A DNA stretch of 35,010 bases from an uncultured Schlesneria sp. (GTDB lineage: Bacteria; Planctomycetota; Planctomycetia; Planctomycetales; Planctomycetaceae): assembly GCA_903899985.1 (NCBI GenBank), contig CAIULL010000203.1:1-35010 (forward strand). The letters run 5' to 3'. A program made the position numbers and the translations under genes. The notes below the pieces were generated by a model. It saw nothing but the letters and a program-made list of their open reading frames with translations. It made no database searches and was not told the DNA's origin. Below are positions 9,531 to 17,658 of the stretch, one piece after another. Position 1 is the first letter of the stretch; each line of letters starts with the position of its first letter.

Positions 9531-11159
9531 ATGAGCAAACGAATGATCGGCCCCTTTGAAGTAGGGGATCGGATCGGCGTCGGCGGGATGGGGATCGTCT
9601 ATCGTGCGATCTACACCAAGAACGGCGCGCGCGTTGCCCTGAAAGTCCTGGCCCCTGACGTTGCCGATTCCGAACCACTGCAAAGACGCTTCGAACGCGA
9701 GATCTCGATCCTTAAAAAACTCCAGCATCCTCACATCGTTCGGTATTACGGCGGAGGAAAGTTCGGGAGCCAGCGGTTCTACGCGATGGAACTGGTGGAA
9801 GGGGGCTCGATCGAAGAATATCTGAAAAAGAAAAGGCGTCTTCCCTGGGAAGAGGCACTCGAGTTCACAATGCAGATCGCGAAAGCATTGGAACACGCCC
9901 ACGAAGCAGGGGTGATTCACCGCGATTTAAAGCCCGCCAACCTGCTGATGACCTCAGCCAACGTCATCAAACTGACCGATTTTGGTATCGCTCGTGACAC
10001 GACTGCCACGTCACTGACGGCGGCAGGCAAGACGGTGGGAACTTACGCATACATGGCACCCGAGCAAATCCGGGGTAAACCACCTGTTGATAAAAAGACC
10101 GATCTTTATGCCCTGGGTTGCGTCTTGTTTGAAATGTTATCGGGTGAGACGCCGTTCACGAGCGAGAACCAGGGTGAAATGCTGATGCAGCACCTGCAGG
10201 AAGACCCGCCGCGGATTACATCGATCGTCCCTGACTGCCCGAAAGCCCTGGAAGACCTGATCTTTCGCCTGATGGAAAAGGATCCCGCCGATCGCATTTA
10301 TGATGCGTTGGCTTTGCAACACGAACTGGAAGATGTGCGTACAAAAGTGACGGCACAACAAGCTGTTGCCATTCAAACGATCACGGATGGGGTTACCTCT
10401 GGGGACACCGTTTCCGGTCCTGAATCAAAAGCAACCCTTGTCAGGAAAAAGAAAAGAAAGAAAAAAGATCAAGGTCCGATTTATGAGCGGGCCTGGTTCC
10501 TTGGACTCTGTCTCGCATTGATCTCAGGCTTTATCGCATGGCATTTTCTACCCGAAGGGGAAGCGAAGCTGATGGCGCGAGCTGAAAAATTGCTTCAGTC
10601 TGAGTTTGCGATGGACTGGCGTGTCGCCAAAGAAAAGTGCCTTTTGCCACTGATCGAGAGATTTCCAGAAGGACGATTAGCCGATAAGGCGCAACAGATG
10701 ATTGTCTCGATCGACAAGAAAACGATCGATAAGGAAATGCACAGCACGAAACGCCTGAAGCAAGGACCAGCAAACGAAGCCGAAAAGCAATATCTTTCGG
10801 CCGAGCACTATTTGAAATTCGGCGATCGGATTACGGCCTTACGCAAATTCCGCAGCATCACTCAGTTATTTAAAGACAACGAGGATTTCCGCGTCTATGT
10901 TTTACTGGCACAGGATGAGGTCGATGCCATCATCAAAACCGGTGGTGCTGACGAAGATTATGTTTCTTACCTCAACAAGAAACTGAAAGAAGCTGACAGC
11001 CTGTTCAAAAAGGGAAACCAAACGGAAGCCGAAGAGATCTGGCAGAGCATTAAAACGCTCTACAAGGAAAACGAAGAAGTTCGGCCGCAAGTGAGCTATG
11101 CGTCCAGGCGGATCAATCGAGAAGACGCCGGGGCACCTCCGTGGGGCGAAGCACCGTGA
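9531..11159 (+). CDS. Membrane-anchored Hanks-type Ser/Thr protein kinase
   Basis: A 542-aa kinase. The catalytic domain is complete: Gly-loop GVGGMG at 16-21, VALK Lys38, HRDLKPANLL with catalytic Asp132 and Asn137, DFG at 150-152, an activation segment rich in Thr/Ser, and YMAPEQIRG with KTDLYALGCVLFEML. It ends near residue 270. A basic stretch (RKKKRKKKD) precedes one membrane helix at about 321-340 (FLGLCLALISGFIAWHF), so the kinase faces the cytosol. The external region of about 200 residues is charged, helical and TPR-like (KFGDRITALRKFRSI; DSLFKKGNQTEAEEIWQSI). It has no PASTA repeats. The first ATG is used; the ATG at 9543 is an alternative. The substrate is unknown. No partner phosphatase gene is adjacent. 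Confidence 0.93.
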   Translation: MSKRMIGPFEVGDRIGVGGMGIVYRAIYTKNGARVALKVLAPDVADSEPLQRRFEREISILKKLQHPHIVRYYGGGKFGSQRFYAMELVEGGSIEEYLKKKRRLPWEEALEFTMQIAKALEHAHEAGVIHRDLKPANLLMTSANVIKLTDFGIARDTTATSLTAAGKTVGTYAYMAPEQIRGKPPVDKKTDLYALGCVLFEMLSGETPFTSENQGEMLMQHLQEDPPRITSIVPDCPKALEDLIFRLMEKDPADRIYDALALQHELEDVRTKVTAQQAVAIQTITDGVTSGDTVSGPESKATLVRKKKRKKKDQGPIYERAWFLGLCLALISGFIAWHFLPEGEAKLMARAEKLLQSEFAMDWRVAKEKCLLPLIERFPEGRLADKAQQMIVSIDKKTIDKEMHSTKRLKQGPANEAEKQYLSAEHYLKFGDRITALRKFRSITQLFKDNEDFRVYVLLAQDEVDAIIKTGGADEDYVSYLNKKLKEADSLFKKGNQTEAEEIWQSIKTLYKENEEVRPQVSYASRRINREDAGAPPWGEAP

Positions 11160-11230
11160 ACGATTTTGCTCAGAACAATAGCCGCTCGAAATAAATCCTT
11201 CTGCGGCCGCTTGACCGTCCCGGCCGCCTG

Positions 11231-11361
11231 TGCCACTGCTCGACCGTCTTGGCCTCCGTGTGCCACTGCTTGACCGTCCTCGGTCAAGCAGTGCTCTTAA
11301 ATCTGTCTCAAGAAACTGGCGAAGAGATTGCCTCTCCGAGGACTCCGAAGCAGTGGCACCA
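11231..11361. repeat. Family A hairpin repeat, copy 1 with a partial copy
   Basis: CACTGCTTGACCG (11264-11276) and CGGTCAAGCAGTG (11281-11293) form a perfect 13-bp stem with a TCCT loop. A degraded half copy, TGCCACTGCTCGACCGTC, begins at 11231. A closing piece, GAAGCAGTGGCAC, ends near 11359 and pairs with the opening GTGCCACTGC, making a larger foldback of about 100 bp. The same layout recurs at 12979-13120. Confidence 0.85.
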
Positions 11362-11459
11362 CATGAGCAGTTCCAATGTATCATCACGGCATTGTCTGGG
11401 CAGACGCCAGTGGAAACATCTGAAAAACGAATCGCGGTGTCAGATCCTTGAAAACAAGA

Positions 11460-11496
11460 AAGACGGGCAGCGGAATCGCGTTCCTCTGCCCGTCTT
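11460..11496 (-). terminator. Intrinsic terminator of the HU-like gene
   Basis: Read on the minus strand, AAGACGGGCAG pairs with CTGCCCGTCTT (11 bp) with an inner GGAA/TTCC pairing. The hairpin is followed by TCTTGTTTTC, 25 nt past the stop codon of the HU-like gene. This is the strongest GC-stem plus T-rich tail on the minus strand here. Confidence 0.8.
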
Positions 11497-11520
11497 AAAG
11501 TTTCCACCATCGTCAAAAGA

Positions 11521-11838
11521 CTATGCAAAGTCTTTGAGAGCTTTCAATGCGCGGATCTTGACGACCTTGCGAGCTGGCTTCGCTTTGACGGTCATCATTT
11601 CACCTGGCTTGAACGGATTGGCTCGCTGCGTAGCCTTGGTCGCTGGCTTGGTGATGACGGTGATCTTCAACAATCCAGGAATGTTGAAAACTTGCGGACC
11701 CTTTTTACCGATCTCTTTGCCGATCAGGTCGGTCAAGCTGCTGATCACGCTGCCAACGTCCTTGCGGGAAAGGCCCGTCGATTCGGCCAACGCGTTAATC
11801 ACTTCTGTCTTGCTCAGTGGCTTCTTGGTCTCTGACAT
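11521..11838 (-). CDS. HU-family nucleoid DNA-binding protein
   Basis: A 105-aa member of the HU/IHF fold. The N-terminal helices (PLSKTEVINALAESTGLSRK, then DVGSVISSLTDLI) match the dimerisation half of HU. The beta-arm carries NPFKPGEMM, the equivalent of the RNP(x)TG arm tip whose Pro intercalates into DNA. It differs from E. coli HU in the loop after IPGLL, where the usual GFGTF is missing, and in a Lys/Arg/Ala-rich C-terminus (KAKPARKVVKIRALKALK). The start is the ATG at 11838 with AGGAG about 8 nt upstream; an in-frame ATG at 11898 has no such site. The gene appears monocistronic, with its own promoter and terminator. Its likely role is chromosome packaging. Confidence 0.9.
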   Translation of the reverse strand: MSETKKPLSKTEVINALAESTGLSRKDVGSVISSLTDLIGKEIGKKGPQVFNIPGLLKITVITKPATKATQRANPFKPGEMMTVKAKPARKVVKIRALKALKDFA

Positions 11839-11932
11839 TTTTCTCTCCTCGTGTGCGACAATCCTGTCTGCGAAATCCATTTCGAAAGCGACTTCCAATG
11901 TCTGTGAGAAAATGCATTTCTCATAGGATTCC

Positions 11933-11962
11933 TAGTTAAATCAAGGGCATTTTCAATGTCAA
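11933..11962 (-). promoter_or_regulatory. Putative promoter of the HU-like gene
   Basis: On the minus strand, a perfect TTGACA (-35, at 11962-11957) is followed after 18 bp by TAACTA (-10, at 11938-11933), about 95 nt upstream of the start codon. The -10 is a partial match, so the assignment is tentative. Confidence 0.4.
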
Positions 11963-12067
11963 TGAAGACTCACTGGTTTTTTACCCATGTTTTTCAGAGT
12001 TTTTTGCAGAATGTCCCGGTCAAACGTGGCCTTTTTCAGGGAAAATTCAGCTCGCAATGCAGAAAAC

Positions 12068-12089
12068 AGCCTGTTTTCAGGCTATTTTT
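12068..12089 (+). terminator. Terminator-like hairpin in the leader of the membrane protein gene
   Basis: AGCCTG (12068-12073), TTTT loop, CAGGCT (12078-12083), then ATTTTTA. It lies about 155 nt upstream of the GTG at 12246 and also upstream of the HU promoter. It could stop stray transcription between these divergent genes or act as a leader attenuator; no upstream plus-strand gene needs it. Confidence 0.4.
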
Positions 12090-12245
12090 AACTTCTATCC
12101 CCATTTTTTTCGCAATCACGTGATCCGTCTGCGGCATTCGATCGTTTAACTTCACTGCTGGAATGATTCGAAGCCGTGGGTTATCCTTCCCGCGACCACA
12201 TTCCAGGATTTGTGGCACATTATTCTGACTTCGGAGGAGTTTTCA

Positions 12246-12956
12246 GTGAGCAGCAAATCGCCTGTCCAGACGAGTGATCAAGAAACCAAGACGATCATTC
12301 TGGTTTCCTATCCGAAGATCATTCTTCTCTATCCGACGTTCATTGCATCGATCCTGGCGGCAATCCTGGCTTATTTTTTTAAGACGGATAACGACCACAA
12401 TCAAACGATCGCCATCGTATTTCTGACGCTGATGACCATGAACATGGTTGTGCTTGCCTTCGATTTCCCGCGGACAACTTCTTTAATTGTCTTCTTCCTG
12501 CTTGTGACGCTTGGAATGGGCTTGCTGCTGATTTCGATTTACTTTCCGGACGTGCTTCCGAACGTCACCGCCATGTTGAAGAAAATTAATCCGCGCGCGA
12601 ACTCGACGTATTACGTTTGCTTCGCAACCATGCTCGGACTGATCTATGTCGGTGTGTTCATCAATATCCGGTTCGATTACTGGGAAGTTCGACCGAATGA
12701 ACTGCTGCACCATCACGGTTTTCTAAGCAGCCTGGAACGCTATTCCGCCCCCAACCTGCGGATCAGCAAAGAAATCGATGACGTATTCGAATATATGCTG
12801 CTTCGTTGCGGACGACTGATCCTTCACCCCAGCAACGAACCCCGCGCGTTCGTGCTGGATAACGTCCTGGGGATCGATAAGAAAGAAGAAGCCATCACCA
12901 AAATGCTCGGTGCCCTGCAAGTCCAGATTCGCGACGAAAGAACGGCTTCGACCTGA
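12246..12956 (+). CDS. Four-helix inner-membrane protein of unknown function
   Basis: A 236-aa protein. The GTG start at 12246 has GGAGGAG 6 nt upstream, which fixes it firmly. Four membrane helices are visible: about 24-44 (IILLYPTFIASILAAILAYF), 53-71 (TIAIVFLTLMTMNMVVLAF), 76-99 (around LIVFFLLVTLGMGLLLISIY) and 118-139 (YYVCFATMLGLIYVGVFI). The last 95 residues are soluble (FDYWEVRPNELLHHHGFLSS, later LGIDKKEEAITKMLGALQ), probably cytosolic. I do not recognise a named family; small conserved membrane proteins of this layout occur in planctomycetes. It is divergent from the HU-like gene and followed by a family A repeat. Confidence 0.8.
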   Translation: MSSKSPVQTSDQETKTIILVSYPKIILLYPTFIASILAAILAYFFKTDNDHNQTIAIVFLTLMTMNMVVLAFDFPRTTSLIVFFLLVTLGMGLLLISIYFPDVLPNVTAMLKKINPRANSTYYVCFATMLGLIYVGVFINIRFDYWEVRPNELLHHHGFLSSLERYSAPNLRISKEIDDVFEYMLLRCGRLILHPSNEPRAFVLDNVLGIDKKEEAITKMLGALQVQIRDERTAST

Positions 12957-12978
12957 TCTCAACGAATTTGCTGGTCTT

Positions 12979-13120
12979 GTGCCACTGCTTGACCGTCCTC
13001 GGTCAAGCAGTGATCTGCGGGTACCACACGATTAACATCTGCTGTCAGCCCAAGTTCTTCAACCGTGTTTTGACAAAAGCGAAGACACTGCGTCGGAGAA
13101 GAACTCCGATGCAGTGGCAC
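12979..13120. repeat. Family A hairpin repeat, copy 2
   Basis: CACTGCTTGACCG (12983-12995) pairs with CGGTCAAGCAGTG (13000-13012) around TCCT. About 100 bp further on, GATGCAGTGGCAC (ending 13120) closes against the opening GTGCCACTGC. Inside is a second small stem, CGGAG/CTCCG (13094-13107). The layout is the same as at 11231-11361, with an unrelated middle part. It separates two convergent genes. Confidence 0.85.
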
Positions 13121-13138
13121 AAAGAGCGACTTACACTG

Positions 13139-13735
13139 TCACTCGACGGCTGAAACCCCGGTAAAGTACTGCGGCTCGTGACCGGGAATCCACTTGATAT
13201 TACAACCGATGCTCGGGCGTTGCTCGACTAACGGAGCTTTACCGGCAAGCACATTGTCGACCGCCTGTCGAAGGTCGCTGCCAGTTACGGGCTTGCCGTT
13301 TCCTGGTCGGCTTGAATCAAACTGTCCCCGATAAACCAGCGAGTGGTTCTGGTCAAAAACGAAAAAGTCGGGTGTACAAGCCGCCTTGTAAGCAATGGCG
13401 ACCTTTTGAGTCGCATCATAAAGATAGGGAAAGGTATACCCGGCCGACTTATGTTCTTCGGCCATCTTGGCGGGACTGTCATCAGGGTGCGATCCGACAT
13501 CGTTGGAACTGATGCCAACCACCGCCACACCCTTGGAAATGTAGTCCTTGCCGAACTGCGCCAAACCTGCTCGCAAATGCTTCACGAACGGACAATGATT
13601 GCACATAAAGATCACAACCAATCCCTTTGCCGACTTGAAGTCGTCAAGCGTGACCGTTTTTCCATCGATATTTGGCAAGGAAAAATGAGGTGCTGCAGTT
13701 CCCAGCGGAAGCATCGTTGAAGCCGTCTTCACCAT
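13139..13735 (-). CDS. Thioredoxin-fold (AhpC/TSA-Redoxin-like) protein
   Basis: A 198-aa thioredoxin-like protein. The pattern APHFSLPNIDGKTVTLDDF, then VVIFMCNHCPFVKH, places a CNHC redox pair at residues 45 and 48 instead of the classical CGPC. VAVVGISSNDVGSHPDDSP, then YLYDATQKVAIAYKA, and ACTPDFFVFD with the cis-Pro region TPD follow. This matches the Redoxin-type thioredoxin-like family widespread in planctomycetes. There is no clear signal peptide, so a cytosolic role is likely. The physiological substrate is unknown. The ribosome site is weak (GAAAG). The gene is convergent with the four-helix membrane protein gene across the repeat. Confidence 0.9.
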   Translation of the reverse strand: MVKTASTMLPLGTAAPHFSLPNIDGKTVTLDDFKSAKGLVVIFMCNHCPFVKHLRAGLAQFGKDYISKGVAVVGISSNDVGSHPDDSPAKMAEEHKSAGYTFPYLYDATQKVAIAYKAACTPDFFVFDQNHSLVYRGQFDSSRPGNGKPVTGSDLRQAVDNVLAGKAPLVEQRPSIGCNIKWIPGHEPQYFTGVSAVE

Positions 13736-13845
13736 GATACGTATTCTTTCATTTTGGCGGTGGCAGAGAGAATTGATTCGTTATAACAATAGCCAGCTCA
13801 ATATCCGTTTTGTAGCCTGAATCGCCGATCGCAGGAATCCAACAG

Positions 13846-14361
13846 ATGTTCGACATCGTGGCCGTACCCGTTGTCTGCATCGGGGCCACTGTCGTTCTGG
13901 CCTTGATCGCCGTGCGACTTAAGGATTGGTGGTTTGAGCCATCGCCCGAGCTGGTCACCCTTGATTTACAGCAGCGTCTGCATCGCCTGCAAACACCTGA
14001 CTTCGACGCCGCTGAACGGCGCTTTTGCCATCCGTTACCTGAATGTCTGCTCGCGCTTCACGCAAACCAACAAGAACTCATGAGAAGTGATTTCTTCGTC
14101 GCACCTACAGAAGACGATGCTGAAAACGAATGTTGGGAAATTGCTTATTACCAGCCTGTTGATGAAGAATCAGTTCGCACTAAATCGCCTGGCATGGAAG
14201 AGTACTTTGCTTTTGCCATTGATCCGATCGGGAACGATTATTTAATCGATCCGAAGGAGGACGATCCTTCCGTCCTTTTTCGAGATGATGTTACAGGCGA
14301 AGTGACTCCGGTCTGCGACCGGTTCACAGAATTCATGAAATGGCCGAGGTTTAGGTGTTAA
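13846..14361 (+). CDS. Membrane-anchored SUKH/SMI1-KNR4-like domain protein
   Basis: A 171-aa protein with AGGA 9 nt before its ATG. One N-terminal membrane helix spans about residues 5-24 (IVAVPVVCIGATVVLALIAV), followed by a soluble domain. LPECLLALHANQQELMRSDF, then MEEYFAFAIDPIGNDYLID and VLFRDDVTGEVTPVCDRFTE, match the SUKH superfamily pattern: an LP entry, a FA-DG-GN-Y-like strand, and a D-TGE-TP-A-sF-eF ending. SUKH proteins in bacteria are known mainly as immunity proteins of contact-dependent toxins, but many act elsewhere. No toxin gene is adjacent. The stop lies 11 bp inside the convergent propeller gene. The SUKH call is from motif reading only. Confidence 0.6.
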   Translation: MFDIVAVPVVCIGATVVLALIAVRLKDWWFEPSPELVTLDLQQRLHRLQTPDFDAAERRFCHPLPECLLALHANQQELMRSDFFVAPTEDDAENECWEIAYYQPVDEESVRTKSPGMEEYFAFAIDPIGNDYLIDPKEDDPSVLFRDDVTGEVTPVCDRFTEFMKWPRFRC

Positions 14362-15250
14362 AGTCGAATCGCATGATTCGGCCGGACGAAAAACCGCAGA
14401 TCATGAAATCCGCTAACGGCGAAAGAATGATGCGAAGAATATCTTCCGGGGCCGTCACATTCCATTCGGGATTCCCCGCGTCATCAACACTAAACAGCGT
14501 TCTCTCGAGCGTGTAGGCCACGATTTTGCATTTGGCAAATCCACATGTCACCAGTCCGACGGTTCCATCACAGACGAAAGTCCCGCGTGTGTTTCCGGTC
14601 TTACCATCAAATGCTTGAATCCCCTGAGCAAATCCTGCGAGAAACATGGACTTACCGTCACCTGTTGCCGCGATATCACCAACTGTCGACCAGAGCTTGC
14701 TCGTCCAGACAGGGGCACCAGCCAGAGTATATCTTCCCGTAAACCCGTACTCGGAAGCGACAAGAAGCTCCATACTATTCGCCAGGAATTGCAGGTGACG
14801 CAGGGGACGCGCCGTTTCAAACCGGCAGACTTTCTTGTTTGACTGCGAGTAGATCACGTTGACACCGTCAGCCTGGCCGACCGCGACATGCGTTCCGTAA
14901 GGGTCAACGGCGATCGACAGGATTTCGTCGGGAAGATCCCGCGTCCACTGAAACTGCAGGCGTCGATCAAACCAGCCGACCAGATGATCGTCGAGAACTG
15001 CGGCTCCGACAGTTCCTGTATCGGACCAGGCAAGCCTCTGCACCGAATGACGGGTACGGGTCAGCGCTTGAACCTGACCGCGTCGGTCAAGCAGATATAA
15101 CCCACCAGACTGATCGGCCGCGAGGACTTCGCCGGTCTCGCGTGACAACCGCAGATCGGTGAGTGGAGCATCAACGGAAAATGACCAACGGAGCGTCGGT
15201 CGTTGACCGCGCCCCGTCGTCGCTAACCAATCCGCTGCTCCATCAGTCAT
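14351..15250 (-). CDS. WD40/PQQ-like beta-propeller protein
   Basis: A 299-aa cytosolic propeller with no signal peptide or membrane helix. Blades are seen as LRLSRETGEVLAADQSGGLY, LAWSDTGTVGAAVLDDHLVG, ILSIAVDPYGTHVAVGQADG, DIAATGDGKSMFLAGFAQGI and RIILSPLADFMICGFSSGRI, giving about six or seven repeats of 40 residues. It begins MTDGAADW with no clear ribosome site. It may be a scaffold or a sensor. It overlaps the 3' end of the SUKH-like gene by 11 bp in tail-to-tail orientation, so the two cannot be co-transcribed. No enzyme motif is present. Confidence 0.75.
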   Translation of the reverse strand: MTDGAADWLATTGRGQRPTLRWSFSVDAPLTDLRLSRETGEVLAADQSGGLYLLDRRGQVQALTRTRHSVQRLAWSDTGTVGAAVLDDHLVGWFDRRLQFQWTRDLPDEILSIAVDPYGTHVAVGQADGVNVIYSQSNKKVCRFETARPLRHLQFLANSMELLVASEYGFTGRYTLAGAPVWTSKLWSTVGDIAATGDGKSMFLAGFAQGIQAFDGKTGNTRGTFVCDGTVGLVTCGFAKCKIVAYTLERTLFSVDDAGNPEWNVTAPEDILRIILSPLADFMICGFSSGRIMRFDFNT

Positions 15251-15321
15251 CTGTTCGCCATTTTATTATGAAGGCGGGAAGGGCGGCTGGAAGCCTCTGC
15301 AGTCCCATCATCCAACCAATC

Positions 15322-15385
15322 AACGCGCGATCGAACTTCCTATTCTAAACCCGTCTTCCAACGCGCATCAACCGGCTGTACCGGC
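15322..15385. repeat. Family B repeat, single diverged copy
   Basis: It starts AACGCGCGATCGAAC, continues with TATTCTAAACCCGTCTTCC and AACGCGCATCAACCGG, and ends with the CCGGCTGTACCGG palindrome. It is the same unit as at 31480-31546, 32291-32451 and 33413-33573. It lies directly past the 3' end of the protease gene. Confidence 0.75.
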
Positions 15386-15387
15386 CC

Positions 15388-17049
15388 TCATCTTTTTGCT
15401 AATTGCTTGCGGAGCGTTTCGATACCCGCTTCGATGTCGCGATCATCTTCCGTTTTTCCATTGCGACGACTTCGCGGAGCTGATTTATTCTCGGTCTCTT
15501 CCGCGACTTGTACGTCCGGCTGGATGCCGATCTTACTGTAGGTGCCCCCGTTCGGCGAGTAGAATTTGGCAGTCGTCAACCGAAAACCTGAGTCAGCGTG
15601 TCCTGGCAGGATACTTTGCACCGACCACTTTCCATAGGTCTTGCGACCGACGATCGTTCCACGATGAAGATCATGAACGGCACCGGCAACGATTTCACTG
15701 GCACTGGCACTATCTCCGTCCACCAGCAGGACGAGAGGTCCGCTCCAATCCGTGGCATCGACATGAGCCTTGTAAATCGTATTCTGGTCCTGGACTCGAC
15801 CGCGGGTTGACACAAGGACTCCGTTGCCGATGAACCGGTCGAGAACTTCAACGGCCGCATTCAGTAAGCCACCAGGATTACCTCGTACGTCCCAGATCAA
15901 AGCCTGCATCCCTTCGCGTCGTAATTTCGACATCGCGGCGTCAAGCTCTTCCGCCGTGTTCTTTTGAAAACCGGTCATCCGGATGTAGCCAATATGGTTG
16001 GCTCGATCGATGATCTTCACGACAGGAATGCTTTTGACTTTGACCGCTCGACGAATCAATGTCGCAGGTCGCTCTTCGTTCGTATTTGGGTCGGCAAGCT
16101 GCAGCCGAACCCGGCTGTTAGGCTGACCTTGTAACATCGTGGCCGCCTCTTCGGTGGTCAGCTTCCGGCAATCTCGTCCATCAATCGCGACGATAAAGTC
16201 ACCGACTTGTGCTCCCCCTTCCGAAGCAGGACTCTCTGGCAGAACATTCACGAGCAGCAATCCTTTGCCCGATTCCGCCTTCATTTCGATGCCGATACCG
16301 ACGAATTCACCATCAATATTGTTGTAAAGGTCGCCCAGCTTTCCCGGAGTCAGGTAACTGCTGTAGTCGTCGAGCGAATTGCAACCACCGAAGACAAATT
16401 CCATCACCACGGCACTCGGCGGAAGATTCAGTTCACGCTGCGTCAGATCACACAGTTCGACGACGATCCGACGAGCACCGTCAATCCCCACTGCGGGCTT
16501 GTTCCAATACCGTTCTCGCAGTGTCGTGCGGACTTGCGCGATTTTATCCCGGTCGCCATAAGGGAGGTTGCGCTGCAGGAATTTTTCGTTGTTCAATCCG
16601 AAATACAGACTTTCGGTCCCGTGTGCAATGAAATTTGTTCCGCTCACGGTATCAACGTAATAGTGTCGAACCTTATCGAGCACATCGTCGAGATAGACCA
16701 TGGCTTCAGCTCGTGACATAGGAAGCATGGTATTGACGAACGACTTATCTGCATATCGGCGCTCGATCGAAAAATGAATCTTCGATTGTCGCAACCCTTG
16801 CTTCAGCTGTTCATTTTCGGGCCAGCTCTTCAAGGATTTTTCGTAGAGTTCAATCGCTTCGACCCAGCGACGCGAGTTTCGCAGTTCAAGACCTTCCTGG
16901 ATGACACTCGAGGGTCCATCCTCGGTCGAAACGGTGCGGGTCCGAATCAAGCGTCCTTCGGCGATCTGGTCTGCTGCGTGGACCGTGCCGAACAGGGATG
17001 CTGCTGTACAAACAGCAAACGCGCGTTTTAGGAATTTTGAGGATAGCAT
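15388..17049 (-). CDS. C-terminal processing protease (S41 family, PDZ-containing)
   Basis: A 553-aa exported serine protease of the CtpA/Prc/tail-specific type. A signal peptide lies at residues 1-25 (RAFAVCTAASLFGTVHA). A TPR-like stretch follows (NSRRWVEAIELYEKSLKSWP). The PDZ domain is at about 240-325 (GEFVGIGIEMKAESGKGLLL with DFIVAIDGRDC), and the S41 domain at about 340-535. The catalytic Ser is Ser449 in DSASASEIVAGAVHD and the Lys base is Lys474 in GRKTYGK, at the expected 25-residue spacing. The end is basic/acidic and low in complexity (KSAPRSRRNGKTEDDRDIE). These proteases trim or degrade periplasmic proteins from their C-termini. The substrate is not evident; the gene stands alone. 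Confidence 0.94.
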   Translation of the reverse strand: MLSSKFLKRAFAVCTAASLFGTVHAADQIAEGRLIRTRTVSTEDGPSSVIQEGLELRNSRRWVEAIELYEKSLKSWPENEQLKQGLRQSKIHFSIERRYADKSFVNTMLPMSRAEAMVYLDDVLDKVRHYYVDTVSGTNFIAHGTESLYFGLNNEKFLQRNLPYGDRDKIAQVRTTLRERYWNKPAVGIDGARRIVVELCDLTQRELNLPPSAVVMEFVFGGCNSLDDYSSYLTPGKLGDLYNNIDGEFVGIGIEMKAESGKGLLLVNVLPESPASEGGAQVGDFIVAIDGRDCRKLTTEEAATMLQGQPNSRVRLQLADPNTNEERPATLIRRAVKVKSIPVVKIIDRANHIGYIRMTGFQKNTAEELDAAMSKLRREGMQALIWDVRGNPGGLLNAAVEVLDRFIGNGVLVSTRGRVQDQNTIYKAHVDATDWSGPLVLLVDGDSASASEIVAGAVHDLHRGTIVGRKTYGKWSVQSILPGHADSGFRLTTAKFYSPNGGTYSKIGIQPDVQVAEETENKSAPRSRRNGKTEDDRDIEAGIETLRKQLAKR

Positions 17050-17658
17050 TGTCGATCATCGCCCTTCTGGATTGAACAGGCTGGTGAGTCCTGCGCCGGT
17101 CTTGCACACTCCCCCTCGAAGTGTGAACGGCGGACATGCGGCCCTCGAATCCGTGTGGCAAGTCGATCACTGGGGTCGCCAGCTCTCGACATCCGCGTCG
17201 TCAAAATTGAATATATGGCGTGAAATCATGATGTCAAATTTCAACATGCGAAGTTCGCACGGAAGTCTTGACGTGGTCGGCGAATTCTACGCAGAACACC
17301 TGATCGGATCGGCCAATTCGAATGCGTAAGTGTCTCACGAACGTAAATCGGGAAGGTTAAACCGATTCGGAGGGTATTTCGGGCGATTTTGAGGCATCAG
17401 AGATCACCTCATCCCCCTCATCGATCGGATCGGAAAAATCGAACAATCCGACGATCTCTCGAAAACTTTGTCTGCGGACAGATTAGTGGTGAAGAAAAAC
17501 CACATTGATGCGTTACGTATTCATCGTCCTCACCACGGACGGGTGACGGACGCATGTTCACGGCGGAAGTTGCAAAGGCTTACGGCGCGCGAAAAAAGAA
17601 GTTTCAGGGTTTGCGGAAGAAAAAGGGGCTTTCTACCTGGAAGACCCCGTGACATGCG
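17050..17658. other. Intergenic region, no confident gene
   Basis: A 609-bp gap between the protease and ACT genes, both on the minus strand. A 41-codon minus-strand open stretch around 17355-17480 has protein-like composition (VGLFDFSDPIDEGDEVISDA) but no ATG/GTG start. A 32-codon basic plus-strand frame begins at the ATG at 17554 without a ribosome site. Neither is strong enough to call. No copies of the dispersed repeat families are present. Confidence 0.4.

Noticed and set aside
16207-16716. Plus-strand frame opposite the S41 protease
   Set aside because: It is a shadow of a gene with clear catalytic motifs on the other strand.
17355-17480. Minus-strand 41-codon frame with acidic, protein-like composition
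   Set aside because: There is no ATG or GTG start and no ribosome site. It could be a gene remnant, but the evidence is too thin to call.
17554-17652. A 32-codon basic frame (MFTAEVAKAYGARKKK...)
   Set aside because: It has no ribosome site and no family resemblance, and it sits alone in a long gap.
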